Source: Lactococcus paracarnosus
Lineage (GTDB): Bacteria; Bacillota; Bacilli; Lactobacillales; Streptococcaceae
Reading direction: 5' to 3'
Length of the DNA stretch: 64,000 nt
Assembly: GCF_006770285.1 (NCBI RefSeq)
Contig: NZ_CP017195.1
Coordinates: forward strand, 1,736,001 to 1,800,000
Position numbers and translations under genes: made by a program. The stretch's first letter is position 1; the number at the start of each line of letters is the position of its first letter. The notes beneath the pieces were generated by a model that saw only the letters and a list, made by a program, of their open reading frames with translations, had not been told where the DNA came from and searched no databases. Positions 8,991 to 20,418 of the stretch are shown piece by piece.

Positions 8991-11015
8991 TTACTTGGTG
9001 ATTGTTAACTCGCTACCCGTTTTTTGAATACCATCTGGCATCGTCCAATCTGGATTATTCGTCGTTGATGCCAAGTAAATCATCATTTCACGATAAACAT
9101 CTAAGGCAATATTTAATTTAGATCCCCAAACCGGTATCAAGCTATTTTGATAGCCTGTCCATACTGACATCGAATATTTTGGTGTATAGCCGACAAAGTT
9201 TTCATCAGGAGCAAGGGTACTGCCATTATATGGACCATTTATGTTGGCCACAGCTTGACTGTATAGAGCATCACTATAATTTGATGTTCCTGTCTTACCA
9301 GCTTGATTTAAACCAGGTATAATCCCATTTGTCAGCGTCCCGTTTGTAATCACGCCTTTAAGAATATCTGTGATTGCATAGGCTGTTGTCGCCTTCATCG
9401 CCCGATTCCTAGCAGGTTTGAAAGCAGTCTCTTTACCTTCAGCATCTACTATCTTGTTGACATAATAAGGTTTAGTATAAATACCACCCGAACTAAATGC
9501 TGCATAGGCAGCAGCCATGTTCTCAGAGCTAGCACCATATTTACTGCTATCATATGTTGGGCTATCATCATGGTTATTACTTGATATCGCATTTGAATAT
9601 TGCATATTAGGATAATTAATACCTAAGCCTTCAAGGAATTTCTGTGATTTATCTAATCCAACTGCAGCTAATGTTTTAATCGCAGGAATATTTCTAGAAC
9701 CCCATACTGCTTTTCGAATTGTTATATTCCCTTGATATAGCCTGTCCCAGTTATAAACAGGGGTATTTGAATCTGGATAAAGATACCAGCTGTCATTAAT
9801 GATTTCACCTGTCGACTTGTAGACACCATATTCGTAAGCAGGTGCATAATCAGTAGGTGGCTTCATGGTAGAACCCCAGTCTCGGTTAGTTTGGACAGCT
9901 TGGTTCAAGCCAAATGTGACATCTGTTGGTTGCTTGCGTCCACCGAGTTGGGCTACAACAGCACCAGAATCAACATCAACAATTGTTGATGCAACCTGAA
10001 AGAGATCATCAGGATAGTCAACATATTGGTCAGAATTAAAAATATCCCACAATCTTTGTTGCGCTGCATTATCCAATGGCGTATAGATTTTAAGGCCAGC
10101 TTTGTCAACATCTAAACCTGTTTTATCTTGAACTTCTTCAATCACTTGTTTAATGTAGTTATCAAGATAGCTTGGAATTGATTTATGAGTTGAAGGTGCT
10201 TGTAACCCATCAGTGATTGGTTGAGCTATGGCCTCATTCATCTGTTTCTTAGTGATTTTTTTGTATCGGTACATGGCCCCTAAGACCATGTCACGTCGTT
10301 CCTTAGCAGCTTGTGGATGCGCATAAGGATCATACGAATTTGGTGCTTGTGGCATACCAGCAAGCAGGGCAATCTGTGATAAATCTAAGTCAGTTAGCGC
10401 TTTACCAAAATAGCTTTTTGATGCAGTGAGCATGCCATAATAGCCATTCCCAAGATACGTTTTGTTGATATAATAGGTAATAATTTCTTCTTTTGTATTT
10501 TGACGCTCAAGATTAACTGCCATCCACGCTTCTTGTGCTTTACGTTGAATCGTCGCATCTTCTGATTTGGTTGAGTAAAATGACAACTTAATCAACTGCT
10601 GAGTAAGTGTAGAACCACCTTGCATGCTATCATTTTGTGTATTATGAATAACAGATGACATTATTCTAATCGGGTCAACACCTCGATGCTTAAAGAAGCG
10701 GTGATCTTCGATGGATGTGATCGCATCTACCAAAGATAAAGGAATATCTTTGGTTTTTGCTAACTCTCGCTTCTCAACCCCTAAATCTGCTAACACCTGG
10801 CCATCTTTATCATAAATGACAGAAGATGGTTTCGATTGCAATTTAGACTCTTCTAGAGCTGGTGCATCCTTTGCATAATAGACAAAAAGCCCTACGCCGG
10901 CTATAAATGCCAAGATAATAGCTGTGAATATCGAAATAAGAAACCATTTAATCACTTTTAACACGCGTAATTTTGATTTTTGTCTATTTTGTTGTAGATT
11001 TGAAATGTGAGTCAC
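8991..11015 (-). CDS. pbp1A: Penicillin-binding protein 1A (bifunctional)
   Basis: A class A PBP that polymerises glycan strands and cross-links peptidoglycan. It has a membrane anchor at about residues 22-46. The GT51 glycosyltransferase domain shows [10 protein letters not shown] and [10 protein letters not shown]. The transpeptidase domain shows the SxxK motif STMK, the SxN motif SSN and KTG in AGKTGTSNY. At 674 aa it is a little shorter than streptococcal PBP1a and lacks a long C-terminal tail. It overlaps recU by 32 bp, as in streptococci. The start is uncertain: the GTG at 11015 lies inside the AGGAGGTGA Shine-Dalgarno, whereas ATT at 11006 is correctly spaced from it. Confidence 0.95.
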   Translation of the reverse strand: MTHISNLQQNRQKSKLRVLKVIKWFLISIFTAIILAFIAGVGLFVYYAKDAPALEESKLQSKPSSVIYDKDGQVLADLGVEKRELAKTKDIPLSLVDAITSIEDHRFFKHRGVDPIRIMSSVIHNTQNDSMQGGSTLTQQLIKLSFYSTKSEDATIQRKAQEAWMAVNLERQNTKEEIITYYINKTYLGNGYYGMLTASKSYFGKALTDLDLSQIALLAGMPQAPNSYDPYAHPQAAKERRDMVLGAMYRYKKITKKQMNEAIAQPITDGLQAPSTHKSIPSYLDNYIKQVIEEVQDKTGLDVDKAGLKIYTPLDNAAQQRLWDIFNSDQYVDYPDDLFQVASTIVDVDSGAVVAQLGGRKQPTDVTFGLNQAVQTNRDWGSTMKPPTDYAPAYEYGVYKSTGEIINDSWYLYPDSNTPVYNWDRLYQGNITIRKAVWGSRNIPAIKTLAAVGLDKSQKFLEGLGINYPNMQYSNAISSNNHDDSPTYDSSKYGASSENMAAAYAAFSSGGIYTKPYYVNKIVDAEGKETAFKPARNRAMKATTAYAITDILKGVITNGTLTNGIIPGLNQAGKTGTSNYSDALYSQAVANINGPYNGSTLAPDENFVGYTPKYSMSVWTGYQNSLIPVWGSKLNIALDVYREMMIYLASTTNNPDWTMPDGIQKTGSELTITK

Positions 11016-11598
11016 CTCCTAAAAGTTTGTGAATAAGCTCAAGATATGGGATACTAGGTAGTAGCTGCTTTGAAATTTCAGCCCCTTTATCTTCTATAAA
11101 AGCTAAGGGAAGTGATTTTTGACCCTTATGTTCTTTATAAAACGGGATCAAATCAGATGCTTTAAGTAAGAATGTTCTTGAGAGTACTGTAAAATGCAAG
11201 AGAACAAATGCAATACCGTTTTGATTTAAGACATTCTCCATATGTTCAATTTGATGATCATGAAAATTTTTCAAGGGAAAACGCGTTTTATTTTGCGTTT
11301 CTTTTGCTTCAAAATCAATGTAGTATCCCTGATAAACACCAGAATAATCTGTTGTAGATGCCTGACGAAAATAAGCCTCTGTAATTTTTGCTCGGCTACG
11401 CTTTGGATAATCAACTTTGACAATCTGAATTGGCGTCGGCTTCTTATGTATCACTGCCAAACCATGCGTCAAGTAATAGGCATTTGTTGCATTAATTTCA
11501 GCTTCAAAGGTCATCCCTCGCTTGCCAAATTTAACTGTTTTATCTTGCTGATTGTTTTGTTTTCGGGCACTTGCAATACCACCAGGATAGTTAACCAT
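10984..11598 (-). CDS. recU: Holliday junction resolvase RecU
   Basis: RecU cuts Holliday junctions during recombination repair and chromosome segregation. The 204 aa have the expected nuclease core: the [29 protein letters not shown] region, then YIDFEAKET and [11 protein letters not shown]. The recU-pbp1A pair with overlapping ends is the standard Firmicute arrangement. Confidence 0.95.
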   Translation of the reverse strand: MVNYPGGIASARKQNNQQDKTVKFGKRGMTFEAEINATNAYYLTHGLAVIHKKPTPIQIVKVDYPKRSRAKITEAYFRQASTTDYSGVYQGYYIDFEAKETQNKTRFPLKNFHDHQIEHMENVLNQNGIAFVLLHFTVLSRTFLLKASDLIPFYKEHKGQKSLPLAFIEDKGAEISKQLLPSIPYLELIHKLLGGDSHFKSTTK

Positions 11599-11906
11599 GG
11601 GTTCCTTTCATAAGCTTTAAAGATCAGCAGTTAGTCAGCCAAATTCTGTATTTTTTAAAATATGAATAGTTGAGGAATGAATAATCAGCAATTTAGATAT
11701 GATATTAATAACTCGTCATTATAGCAAGTTCTCAAGACCTCATCACATTAAAATATAGTCATAATCAGTATATAATTTTATAGTCTAATGTGCAAGTAAA
11801 TAATGATATATGCTGGTGAATTCTGATACAATTATACTTTGAAACGCTTACAATACAACATATTGACAGAAATAGAAATAATACAGAAAAGAAAGAGAAT
11901 TCTAAG
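11599..11906. other. Divergent intergenic region recU / DUF1273
   Basis: 308 bases of AT-rich DNA between two divergent genes. Promoters for both must lie here, but I could not identify a convincing -35/-10 pair with normal spacing. A half-matched cre-like sequence around 11841-11855 (GAAACGCTTACA) is too weak to call. Confidence 0.5.
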
Positions 11907-12437
11907 ATGAAAACATTACTGATTGCTGGTTATACGGCATTTGATATTAGCCTATTTGACGAAAAAGACATAAAGCTGACTGTTATTAAACTTGCCATTC
12001 GAAAAAAATTGGAAAGTTTAGCATCTGAAGGACTAGAATGGCTTATTTTTAGTGGTAATCTCGGATTCGAATACTGGGTATTACAAGTTGCCTTAGAAAT
12101 GAAAATCGACTATGGCTTTAAGCTTGCGACCATTTTTCCCTTCAAAACACATGGCCAGAACTGGAACGAGGGTAATCAAACAAAATTGGCATTATTCAAG
12201 CAAGTTGACTTCACCCAATATGCCTATGATGCTTACGAAAATCCAGGACAATTTCGCGAATACAACACCTTCTTAATCCAGCACGCTGATGGTGCATTTA
12301 TTTTCTATGATGAAGAAAATGAGACGAAACTCAAATATTTAGTAGCCAAATTTAATGAAACAGCTGGTTTTGCTGTCCACTACTTAAGATTTGATGCTTT
12401 ACAAGATATCGCTGATGAACTAAATACTGGTTTTTGA
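11907..12437 (+). CDS. DUF1273 / YpsA-like SLOG-fold protein
   Basis: A 176-aa cytoplasmic protein of the YpsA/DUF1273 family. It is recognised by the start LIAGYTAFDISLF, the central WLIFSGNLGFEYW with a nucleotide-binding-like Gly loop, IFPFKTHGQNWNE and the ending FDALQDIADEL. Family members have a SLOG (Rossmann-like) fold. YpsA affects cell division in B. subtilis, but its ligand is not established. The position, divergent from recU-pbp1A, is conserved in streptococci. Confidence 0.85.
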   Translation: MKTLLIAGYTAFDISLFDEKDIKLTVIKLAIRKKLESLASEGLEWLIFSGNLGFEYWVLQVALEMKIDYGFKLATIFPFKTHGQNWNEGNQTKLALFKQVDFTQYAYDAYENPGQFREYNTFLIQHADGAFIFYDEENETKLKYLVAKFNETAGFAVHYLRFDALQDIADELNTGF

Positions 12438-12452
12438 CATAACATAACGACG

Positions 12453-12506
12453 AAAACACCTCCTATATTTTGGCTACTATGCCTAAAGTATAGGAGGTGT
12501 TTTTAT
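12453..12506 (+). terminator. Terminator of the DUF1273 gene
   Basis: 15-bp stem AAAACACCTCCTATA (12453-12467) with its complement at 12489-12503, followed by T-rich sequence. The stem is symmetric enough to work in both directions, and the TauE gene converges from the other side. Confidence 0.85.
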
Positions 12507-12579
12507 AGAATTACTTTGAGTCAGCTACGACTAAAGGTACAAATGAACCTAGTGTATCGAGCCATTCCATACTTTTTTT

Positions 12580-13362
12580 TTATAGTAATTTAAAGCCATT
12601 ATAACAATTAATCAATAAGACACTTATGATAACAACCTGAAATACCTGCATTACTCTCTCTTCAGATAAGACATGACTTAATTTCCCGCCTAGTAACCCA
12701 CCGATTACAGCAGCTGGAATGATATACGCTAATACCGATAAATCATAGCTAGAAAATCCAGTACCTAAGGCTATAGTTCCTATTTTCGATAGCTGTGAAA
12801 AAAGAATACTACATATTGAGTAAACTGTTGCTTCTTTAATCGGCATCGAAAATAGTAGCATAAACAAAGAGACATTAATTGGTCCACCACCTATTCCTAA
12901 TAGACTAGCTAGAAAACCTAATACCAAACCGCAAATCAAGTAGCAGGCACTGTTGGTTAATCGATACCTTATATGTGACATTTTACTGTAACACAATGCA
13001 AAAAGTAAGGTGATAACTGTCAACACAATCTGTATCTTCTGAACTGATGCGTCACTGTTAAATTTCTCTAGTAAATAATCAAGTGTGCTGTTGCCCAACA
13101 TCCCACCAGCTATTGCACCCGCTGATACCCAACTAATTAATCGCCAATTAAACTGTTGATGGCTACTTATCTGGCGAGCGGTTGATACCACGGACATGGT
13201 AAGGACAGCGACTGATGAATAAAAGGAGATAGCCGCAACTGAATGGGCACCAATCAAATCGAAAGTTGGTTTGATGAGTACCCCACCACCCATACCCGAT
13301 ATCGCACCGATCGTGTTTGCTATGACAATAACAAAGAAATATAATTCCCCTATCATCGACAT
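12580..13362 (-). CDS. TauE/SafE (TSUP) family anion exporter
   Basis: A 260-aa membrane protein with about eight segments arranged as two homologous halves, each with the glycine-rich TSUP signature (GAISGMGGGVLIKPT and LLGIGGGPINVSLFM). Known family members move sulfite, sulfoacetate and related sulfur anions. The gene overlaps the sulfatase maturase by 10 bp and closes the sulfatase operon. I therefore infer that it exports sulfate released in the cytoplasm. Direction and substrate are inference. Confidence 0.82.
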   Translation of the reverse strand: MSMIGELYFFVIVIANTIGAISGMGGGVLIKPTFDLIGAHSVAAISFYSSVAVLTMSVVSTARQISSHQQFNWRLISWVSAGAIAGGMLGNSTLDYLLEKFNSDASVQKIQIVLTVITLLFALCYSKMSHIRYRLTNSACYLICGLVLGFLASLLGIGGGPINVSLFMLLFSMPIKEATVYSICSILFSQLSKIGTIALGTGFSSYDLSVLAYIIPAAVIGGLLGGKLSHVLSEERVMQVFQVVIISVLLINCYNGFKLL

Positions 13363-14465
13363 CGCTCCTCTACTGTCGCTAATATATAATCAATCTGAGG
13401 CAAAAATTCATGCAACAAGGCCGCGTAACCGCAGTAACCTGTTTCATCTACATACATAGCATCTTTCATGCGTTTACAACCACCGCGACACATATTCAAG
13501 AAAGGACATGTATGGCAAGTTTCTGGTAGGTTTGGCTGCTCACAAATAAAGCGTTTCGCATTTTTATTTGAAAACAACTGACGCAGTGTTTTGTCTTGAA
13601 TATAGCCCATTCGATAGTCATCCAGCACATAAAAGTCACAAGGGTAGACGCTCCCATCTGCTTCAATCACATACTGTACTTGGCAATTCCCTAACATCCC
13701 ACAGGATGTCACGCGCTTAGCTATCAAAAGATTGATAATATCATCAAATAGTTTAACGCTGATAGCCTGTCCTTTTTCTAGTGCAGCTAACCAGTCAGTC
13801 AATAACTGATGATAGAATGTCGCAAACTCCTTTGGTGTCAAGACGTAGTCACTAGCCTCACTTGCATCTAAATCAGCCAAACAAGGAATAAACTGGATAT
13901 AGCTAATGTGCTCTTTTTGAATAAACTGCATGACTTTTTTAGCTTCCTTCGCTAACGGCGCAGTCAAGACACAGAGGACATTATAATCTATCTCATGTTT
14001 ATCAAATAGGTGTTTAGTTAGCATGACCCGGTGAAATGTTCCGCTACCTTTGGGATCAATACGATTTAAATCATGATAGAGAGGATGCCCATCAATCGAT
14101 AAGCCTACCAAGAAATTATTGGCTTTCAAGAACCTGCACCACTGCTCATTAATTACCATCCCATTTGTCTGAATGGTATAGTATACGTCGATTTGTTTCA
14201 CCTGTGCCGCTACTAAGGCGACAATATGTTCAAAGTAGGATAGACCAGCCAGCGTTGGCTCACCGCCTTGAAAGGCAAGTGTCAGTACATCACCATCTGA
14301 TAAATCCTGAAAAATATTGGTGATCATTTTTTCTGCTACTTCTGACGTCATTTTACCAAACGAACGCACCTCACGAAGCCCACTCACATTAGCATAAAAA
14401 CAGTATTTACAGCGTATATTACAAAGCGATGAGGCAGGTTTGATCAACACTGATATCTGTTTCAT
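13353..14465 (-). CDS. Anaerobic sulfatase-maturating enzyme (radical SAM, SPASM)
   Basis: This enzyme converts the active-site Cys (or Ser) of sulfatases to formylglycine without oxygen, using SAM and three 4Fe-4S clusters. The radical-SAM motif is C15-x3-C19-x2-C22 (CNIRCKYC). It is followed by AFQGGEPTLAG (SAM-binding GGE) and the SPASM cysteines in SCGMLGNCQ, VYPCDFY and TCHTCPFLNMCRGGCKRM. The 370-aa length is normal. It is encoded directly after the sulfatase it should activate. Confidence 0.95.
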   Translation of the reverse strand: MKQISVLIKPASSLCNIRCKYCFYANVSGLREVRSFGKMTSEVAEKMITNIFQDLSDGDVLTLAFQGGEPTLAGLSYFEHIVALVAAQVKQIDVYYTIQTNGMVINEQWCRFLKANNFLVGLSIDGHPLYHDLNRIDPKGSGTFHRVMLTKHLFDKHEIDYNVLCVLTAPLAKEAKKVMQFIQKEHISYIQFIPCLADLDASEASDYVLTPKEFATFYHQLLTDWLAALEKGQAISVKLFDDIINLLIAKRVTSCGMLGNCQVQYVIEADGSVYPCDFYVLDDYRMGYIQDKTLRQLFSNKNAKRFICEQPNLPETCHTCPFLNMCRGGCKRMKDAMYVDETGYCGYAALLHEFLPQIDYILATVEERCR

Positions 14466-14578
14466 ATGTCTTACACCTTTCTTTTTTATCTTAGTCTAAT
14501 TTGCAGGTCAGAATGAACAAGCTAATCAACCCAGTTTATTTCTTTTACCTGTATGAACCGGTTAAGTAAACTTATCCC

Positions 14579-16072
14579 TTACCGTTTGTCTCGCTTCATA
14601 GGGACAAAATCAGTCGTCGCCATATAGAATTCCGTTACCCGATTTTTCATCTCCTGCACAATTTTTTGATATGCTGGGTCAACTGCTAAATTATTGATTT
14701 CCATAGGATCTGCAATCATATCATATAACTCATCTGTCTCATAAAGTCGCATAGTGTATTTGTAGTCTCCCATTTTACACATAACTGCTTTAGTATGCTC
14801 AGGCCCCTCACTATATTGTGTGGACAGACGTGGCCAGTAAGTTGATTCTGGACCGTGTCCCAGCTCCATAGCCTGTGTTTCTCCGTGCACCCGACCACCT
14901 TCACAGAATACAGCATCCTTATGTGTTTCATCTCCGGATACAGCATGTAAAAGGGATTCACCAAATTGGGTATAAGACAACTTAAAGCCTGCTAAATCAG
15001 CCAGTGTAGCTGGCAAGTCTAATAATTCAACTTGTGCCTTAGAAATCCGAGGGGTAACGGCAATCCCTTTGGCTGGCTTAATCAGTAAGGGGACATTTGA
15101 GATTGGATCTTCAAAACAGTTTTGTACTTTTTCTGTAATACCATAGTCTCCTGTATAGTCGCCATGGTCACTAAAAACAACCAGCGTCGTTTCATCATAG
15201 AGCTCAGTCTCTTTTAACTTATCTTTAATCATCCCTAATTGGGCATCAAAACGTGACACCATAGCGAGATAAGTCGCCCTCAGTTCATCAAAGCGCTCCT
15301 CTGACCAGTCATTTAAATTCTGTTTTTCATTAATACCGTAGAGCATCGATGCCTTGTTCGGTATATCCTTTACATTTGGTCGACGTTTGGGCAACTGATG
15401 CCGATCAATACTTGAATACCAAGGATCCTCACACCCATAAGGCGGGTGTGGGAAAGAAATCGTACAGTAAACAAAGAATGGTTTGTCTGACCCTGCTTTA
15501 CTTCTCCGGTCAATATAAGCTAGCGCTTGCTCAACACAGTTCCAATCAGTTTTACCATACCCTTCACCATCTGGTAGTTTACCCATATAAAAAGAATAAT
15601 AGGTATCCCCTGATAGCATCTCATCATAGAGCTTTTTACTATCAGCATTCATATCAGTGGAGAAATTCATTTCACTATTTTCAGCATCCCGCGTATTTTC
15701 AGGTCTGACCCCATCGTAATACTCGTCACAATATGCTGTCTTCGTCCGATCGGCAGGCACAATATCGTTTCTACCAATCCAGATGACTTCATACCCATTT
15801 TCTTTCATCTCTTTTAAGATATTTGGTTCATCTTCACGTTGCAAGTAATGCATGGTCCGATGCCCACTGACATGAGGATACAAACCCGTTAGAAAACTGT
15901 TCCGAGATGGGACACAGACTGGATTTTGACAGTAGGCATTTTCAAATGATACTCCCTCCTGTGCTAAGCTATCCAAATTTGGTGTAATCGCTGCTGGATT
16001 ACCCATGTGTGCCATCGCATCACTTCGCATTTGGTCTGCTACAAATAACATAATATTCTTTTTATCGCTCAT
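14579..16072 (-). CDS. Cys-type sulfatase, cytoplasmic
   Basis: An arylsulfatase-superfamily hydrolase of 497 aa. The catalytic Cys53 lies in the C-x-P-x-R signature (NPVCVPSRNSFLTG) that the neighbouring maturase oxidises to formylglycine. Metal-binding residues appear in FVADQMRSD and in FSDHGDYTGD. There is no signal peptide, so it acts in the cytoplasm, presumably on a sugar brought in by the PTS gene just upstream. I chose the second of two ATGs because it is better spaced from AGGAGG. The exact sulfated substrate cannot be read from the sequence. Confidence 0.93.
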   Translation of the reverse strand: MSDKKNIMLFVADQMRSDAMAHMGNPAAITPNLDSLAQEGVSFENAYCQNPVCVPSRNSFLTGLYPHVSGHRTMHYLQREDEPNILKEMKENGYEVIWIGRNDIVPADRTKTAYCDEYYDGVRPENTRDAENSEMNFSTDMNADSKKLYDEMLSGDTYYSFYMGKLPDGEGYGKTDWNCVEQALAYIDRRSKAGSDKPFFVYCTISFPHPPYGCEDPWYSSIDRHQLPKRRPNVKDIPNKASMLYGINEKQNLNDWSEERFDELRATYLAMVSRFDAQLGMIKDKLKETELYDETTLVVFSDHGDYTGDYGITEKVQNCFEDPISNVPLLIKPAKGIAVTPRISKAQVELLDLPATLADLAGFKLSYTQFGESLLHAVSGDETHKDAVFCEGGRVHGETQAMELGHGPESTYWPRLSTQYSEGPEHTKAVMCKMGDYKYTMRLYETDELYDMIADPMEINNLAVDPAYQKIVQEMKNRVTEFYMATTDFVPMKRDKR

Positions 16073-16082
16073 CATAAGCCTC

Positions 16083-18122
<2,040 letters not shown>

Positions 18123-18938
18123 TTATTTTTCAATCAATTTTTGGACGTGCAGTGTCAGATATAACTGCTCATCATCAACCAACTCTTTTTTTAAGTATTT
18201 GCCAATTAATAAGGTCGTTTCATAAGCGGCCGGATACTTATCTATCGCATACACAAGTAAAGGATTACCCTTATTTTTAACCTCTACTTTTTCTAGTCGT
18301 TTGAAGAAAAATCTCAGGTGCGTGACAAATCGTTCAAAGTCTAAACTTTCACCATCTACTTCTATTTGATTATGCATCCGAATGATTTCAGTAATATCTT
18401 TAATCTTTCGAGTTAATTCATTAATGTTTTCAACTTGACCATCGGTATTTAACTCGGCATTAATAAAATGCATGGCGATATTGGCTGCTTCTGTCATATC
18501 AAGTGTCACATCAAATTTAGCATTAATTAGCTGAATGGCCATTTCACCGACTGAAAATTCTTTGCGGTAGAATTTCCTCACCTCCCAGAATAACTGGTTT
18601 GTAAAGGTTAATCCCTCCTTTTCTAAGCGAATCATGTTAAAAATATGATCCGTTAATGAAATATAGATGGTGTCACTCAACTCGTATGAAATCTCTTTTT
18701 TCGCATACTTGATAATCTCATCCGCAAGTATGACATAAGCCATGGGGATATCTTGCAATAAATCCATCAATCTCTCAGAAGATTTTTTTTGTAAAACAAA
18801 AACTCGGTCAATTTTTTTCTCATCTGCTTCCTGACCCGGTTTTCTTTTATAACCGATACCCGTGCCGATCCAGATATAATCTTTTGTCCCTTCACCGACT
18901 AAAACAGAGTTGTTATTTAGTACCTTTCTAATTTCCAC
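18123..18938 (-). CDS. BglG/LicT-family transcriptional antiterminator
   Basis: An RNA-binding antiterminator of 271 aa: a co-antiterminator domain (start VEIRKVLNNNSVLV) followed by two PTS regulation domains. Activity in this family is set by PTS phosphorylation of PRD histidines. The start is the GTG at 18938, eight bases after a perfect AAGGAGGTGA. An ATG 11 codons upstream lies inside the terminator stem and has no Shine-Dalgarno. It is the first gene of the operon and is flanked by its own two targets, as bglG is in E. coli. Confidence 0.93.
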   Translation of the reverse strand: MEIRKVLNNNSVLVGEGTKDYIWIGTGIGYKRKPGQEADEKKIDRVFVLQKKSSERLMDLLQDIPMAYVILADEIIKYAKKEISYELSDTIYISLTDHIFNMIRLEKEGLTFTNQLFWEVRKFYRKEFSVGEMAIQLINAKFDVTLDMTEAANIAMHFINAELNTDGQVENINELTRKIKDITEIIRMHNQIEVDGESLDFERFVTHLRFFFKRLEKVEVKNKGNPLLVYAIDKYPAAYETTLLIGKYLKKELVDDEQLYLTLHVQKLIEK

Positions 18939-18959
18939 GCAACTATTCACCTCCTTACC

Positions 18960-19038
18960 AAAAAAGGCCATACCTTAAAACGTACACGATATTCTCCTGT
19001 ACATTTCAAGGTATAGCCTGCATGATCAGTAACTACCC
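18960..19038 (-). promoter_or_regulatory. First RAT antiterminator and overlapping leader terminator
   Basis: The minus strand reads GGGTAGTTACTG, five bases, then GCAGGCTATACCT (19038-19009), a near-consensus LicT/BglG RAT. The terminator it competes with pairs AGGCTATACCTT (19019-19008) with AAGGTATGGCCT (18976-18965) and is followed by six T. It lies between promoter and antiterminator gene. Confidence 0.88.
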
Positions 19039-19052
19039 ATTTAATTAATTTT

Positions 19053-19090
19053 ATTTTACACTATTGTATAATTAATTGCAAGCGTTTTCT
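19053..19090 (-). promoter_or_regulatory. Promoter with overlapping cre site for the sulfatase operon
   Basis: -35 TTGCAA (19081-19076), 17-bp spacer, -10 TAAAAT (19058-19053). A CcpA operator, AGAAAACGCTTGCA on the minus strand (19090-19077), fits the cre consensus at 13 of 14 positions and covers the -35 box. Glucose repression of the operon is therefore predicted. Confidence 0.78.
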
Positions 19091-19190
19091 GTAATTTGTT
19101 GTACTAATTTATTTTAACGTTTAAACCTTTTATCACTGCTGATTTGCAACTGATAGCCTGCTGCTAGGAGTGCAAGAGTGTTAATCACCA

Positions 19191-19218
19191 CAAAAAAACG
19201 ACTACAAAAGTAGTCGCT
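19191..19218 (-). terminator. Terminator of the pilus operon
   Basis: Stem CGACTAC (19199-19205) with GTAGTCG (19210-19216), loop AAAA, seven T on the minus strand. It lies 28 bases after the last sortase stop. Confidence 0.9.
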
Positions 19219-19245
19219 CTCATAAAGTGCTATCAAGAAGCATAC

Positions 19246-20418
19246 CTATTTTTCTTGCATCACTTCAACGTGCCACTTACTTGGTAAACGGGTACGTCTC
19301 GTTTTTTGAACCACAACTATCGACTGTTTCAATTTATGCTGTCCAATCATTAAACGAAGCAGACCATCGTCGGATTTCAAGCAATAGACACGCTTAGGCA
19401 AGCCATCAATCTGATAGCAGCCAATATTATCAGGAATAAGTACCACTGGTATTTTCTTCCGTACAAGCGGTTTCTTACCATTTTTTTCATAGAGCATCAA
19501 TCTGCCAATATACGGCTGATCTTTTTCATCCAAAACACGAATTGCAAGTGTAATCGATTGTTTTGATAGTAAATACCCATGAATCACACGATACAACAGC
19601 CATAGCATAACTAGACAAAATAGCAAAAATCCGAGAATCATGATTAAGCGAATAATCAATTGATGATGACTACTCTGAGCAAGTTCTTTTTTTATTTTCT
19701 CAGTATAAGGCACACGCACACCTGTTACCAATAAACGATGTGAATTGATCATATAGGGTGTACAAGTAATTAGCGTAACCAAATCCTTGCCAGGTTCTAT
19801 TTTTAGCACATTCGTTTGATCTGGTGTTACCACTTGAATTTTATTGACTTGATAAGCCAGTGTTTTCCCTAGTACGTTCAAAATAAAAGTATCACCCTTT
19901 TTCAATTTAGGCAGATCTGTAAATAAGGCGCGATTGGGTAAACCGCGATGTGCCGAAATAACTGAATGCGTACTTTCTCCGCCCAATGGGAAGGACGTGC
20001 CATTTAAAACAGTTGCACCAATTTCTAGTAGGTCATTATTTGTCGTATCAAAAAGTGGCATGTCTATATTAATCTTTGGCAAGCTAATACGTCCTAATAA
20101 ATGGGTTTTATAATACTTTTCAGAGATACCATCTGCTTTAGCTTCATTGAAAGGATCCGCTGCTGGTATTAAGCCATCCTTCTTTAAACGCTCATTTTCT
20201 AGATTCAACTTTTTCTGCTGCTCATTAAAGTGATTTTGTGTCTCCTTTTTATAGATAGAAACACGTACCTCATCCAAATAATTGTTTAGCGCACTGATAT
20301 AGAAGGGATATAACATGATAAGCATACCAATCAAAAACAAGAGGTAAACCAATAAATTACTCAGTAATTTACTTCGATACGTTTTAACTTTTTTATCACC
20401 TTTTTGACGCATGATCAC
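19246..20418 (-). CDS. Class C sortase with extended C-terminal tail (second)
   Basis: A pilus-polymerising transpeptidase. Order: N-terminal membrane segment (about 17-42), the lid motif DPF typical of class C, the sortase barrel with catalytic His in SAHRGLP, Cys in LVTLITCTP and Arg in HRLLVTGVRV, then a second membrane segment (about 252-280). After that comes an unusual tail of about 110 residues that should lie inside the cell. The total of 390 aa exceeds the 280-300 aa usual for class C. It overlaps the first sortase by 4 bp. An alternative start is ATG three codons downstream. Confidence 0.92.
   Translation of the reverse strand: MIMRQKGDKKVKTYRSKLLSNLLVYLLFLIGMLIMLYPFYISALNNYLDEVRVSIYKKETQNHFNEQQKKLNLENERLKKDGLIPAADPFNEAKADGISEKYYKTHLLGRISLPKINIDMPLFDTTNNDLLEIGATVLNGTSFPLGGESTHSVISAHRGLPNRALFTDLPKLKKGDTFILNVLGKTLAYQVNKIQVVTPDQTNVLKIEPGKDLVTLITCTPYMINSHRLLVTGVRVPYTEKIKKELAQSSHHQLIIRLIMILGFLLFCLVMLWLLYRVIHGYLLSKQSITLAIRVLDEKDQPYIGRLMLYEKNGKKPLVRKKIPVVLIPDNIGCYQIDGLPKRVYCLKSDDGLLRLMIGQHKLKQSIVVVQKTRRTRLPSKWHVEVMQEK

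Noticed and set aside
15349-15708. 119-codon open frame on the plus strand inside the sulfatase gene
   Set aside because: It is antisense to a clearly coding frame with intact motifs and has no Shine-Dalgarno or homology-like features.
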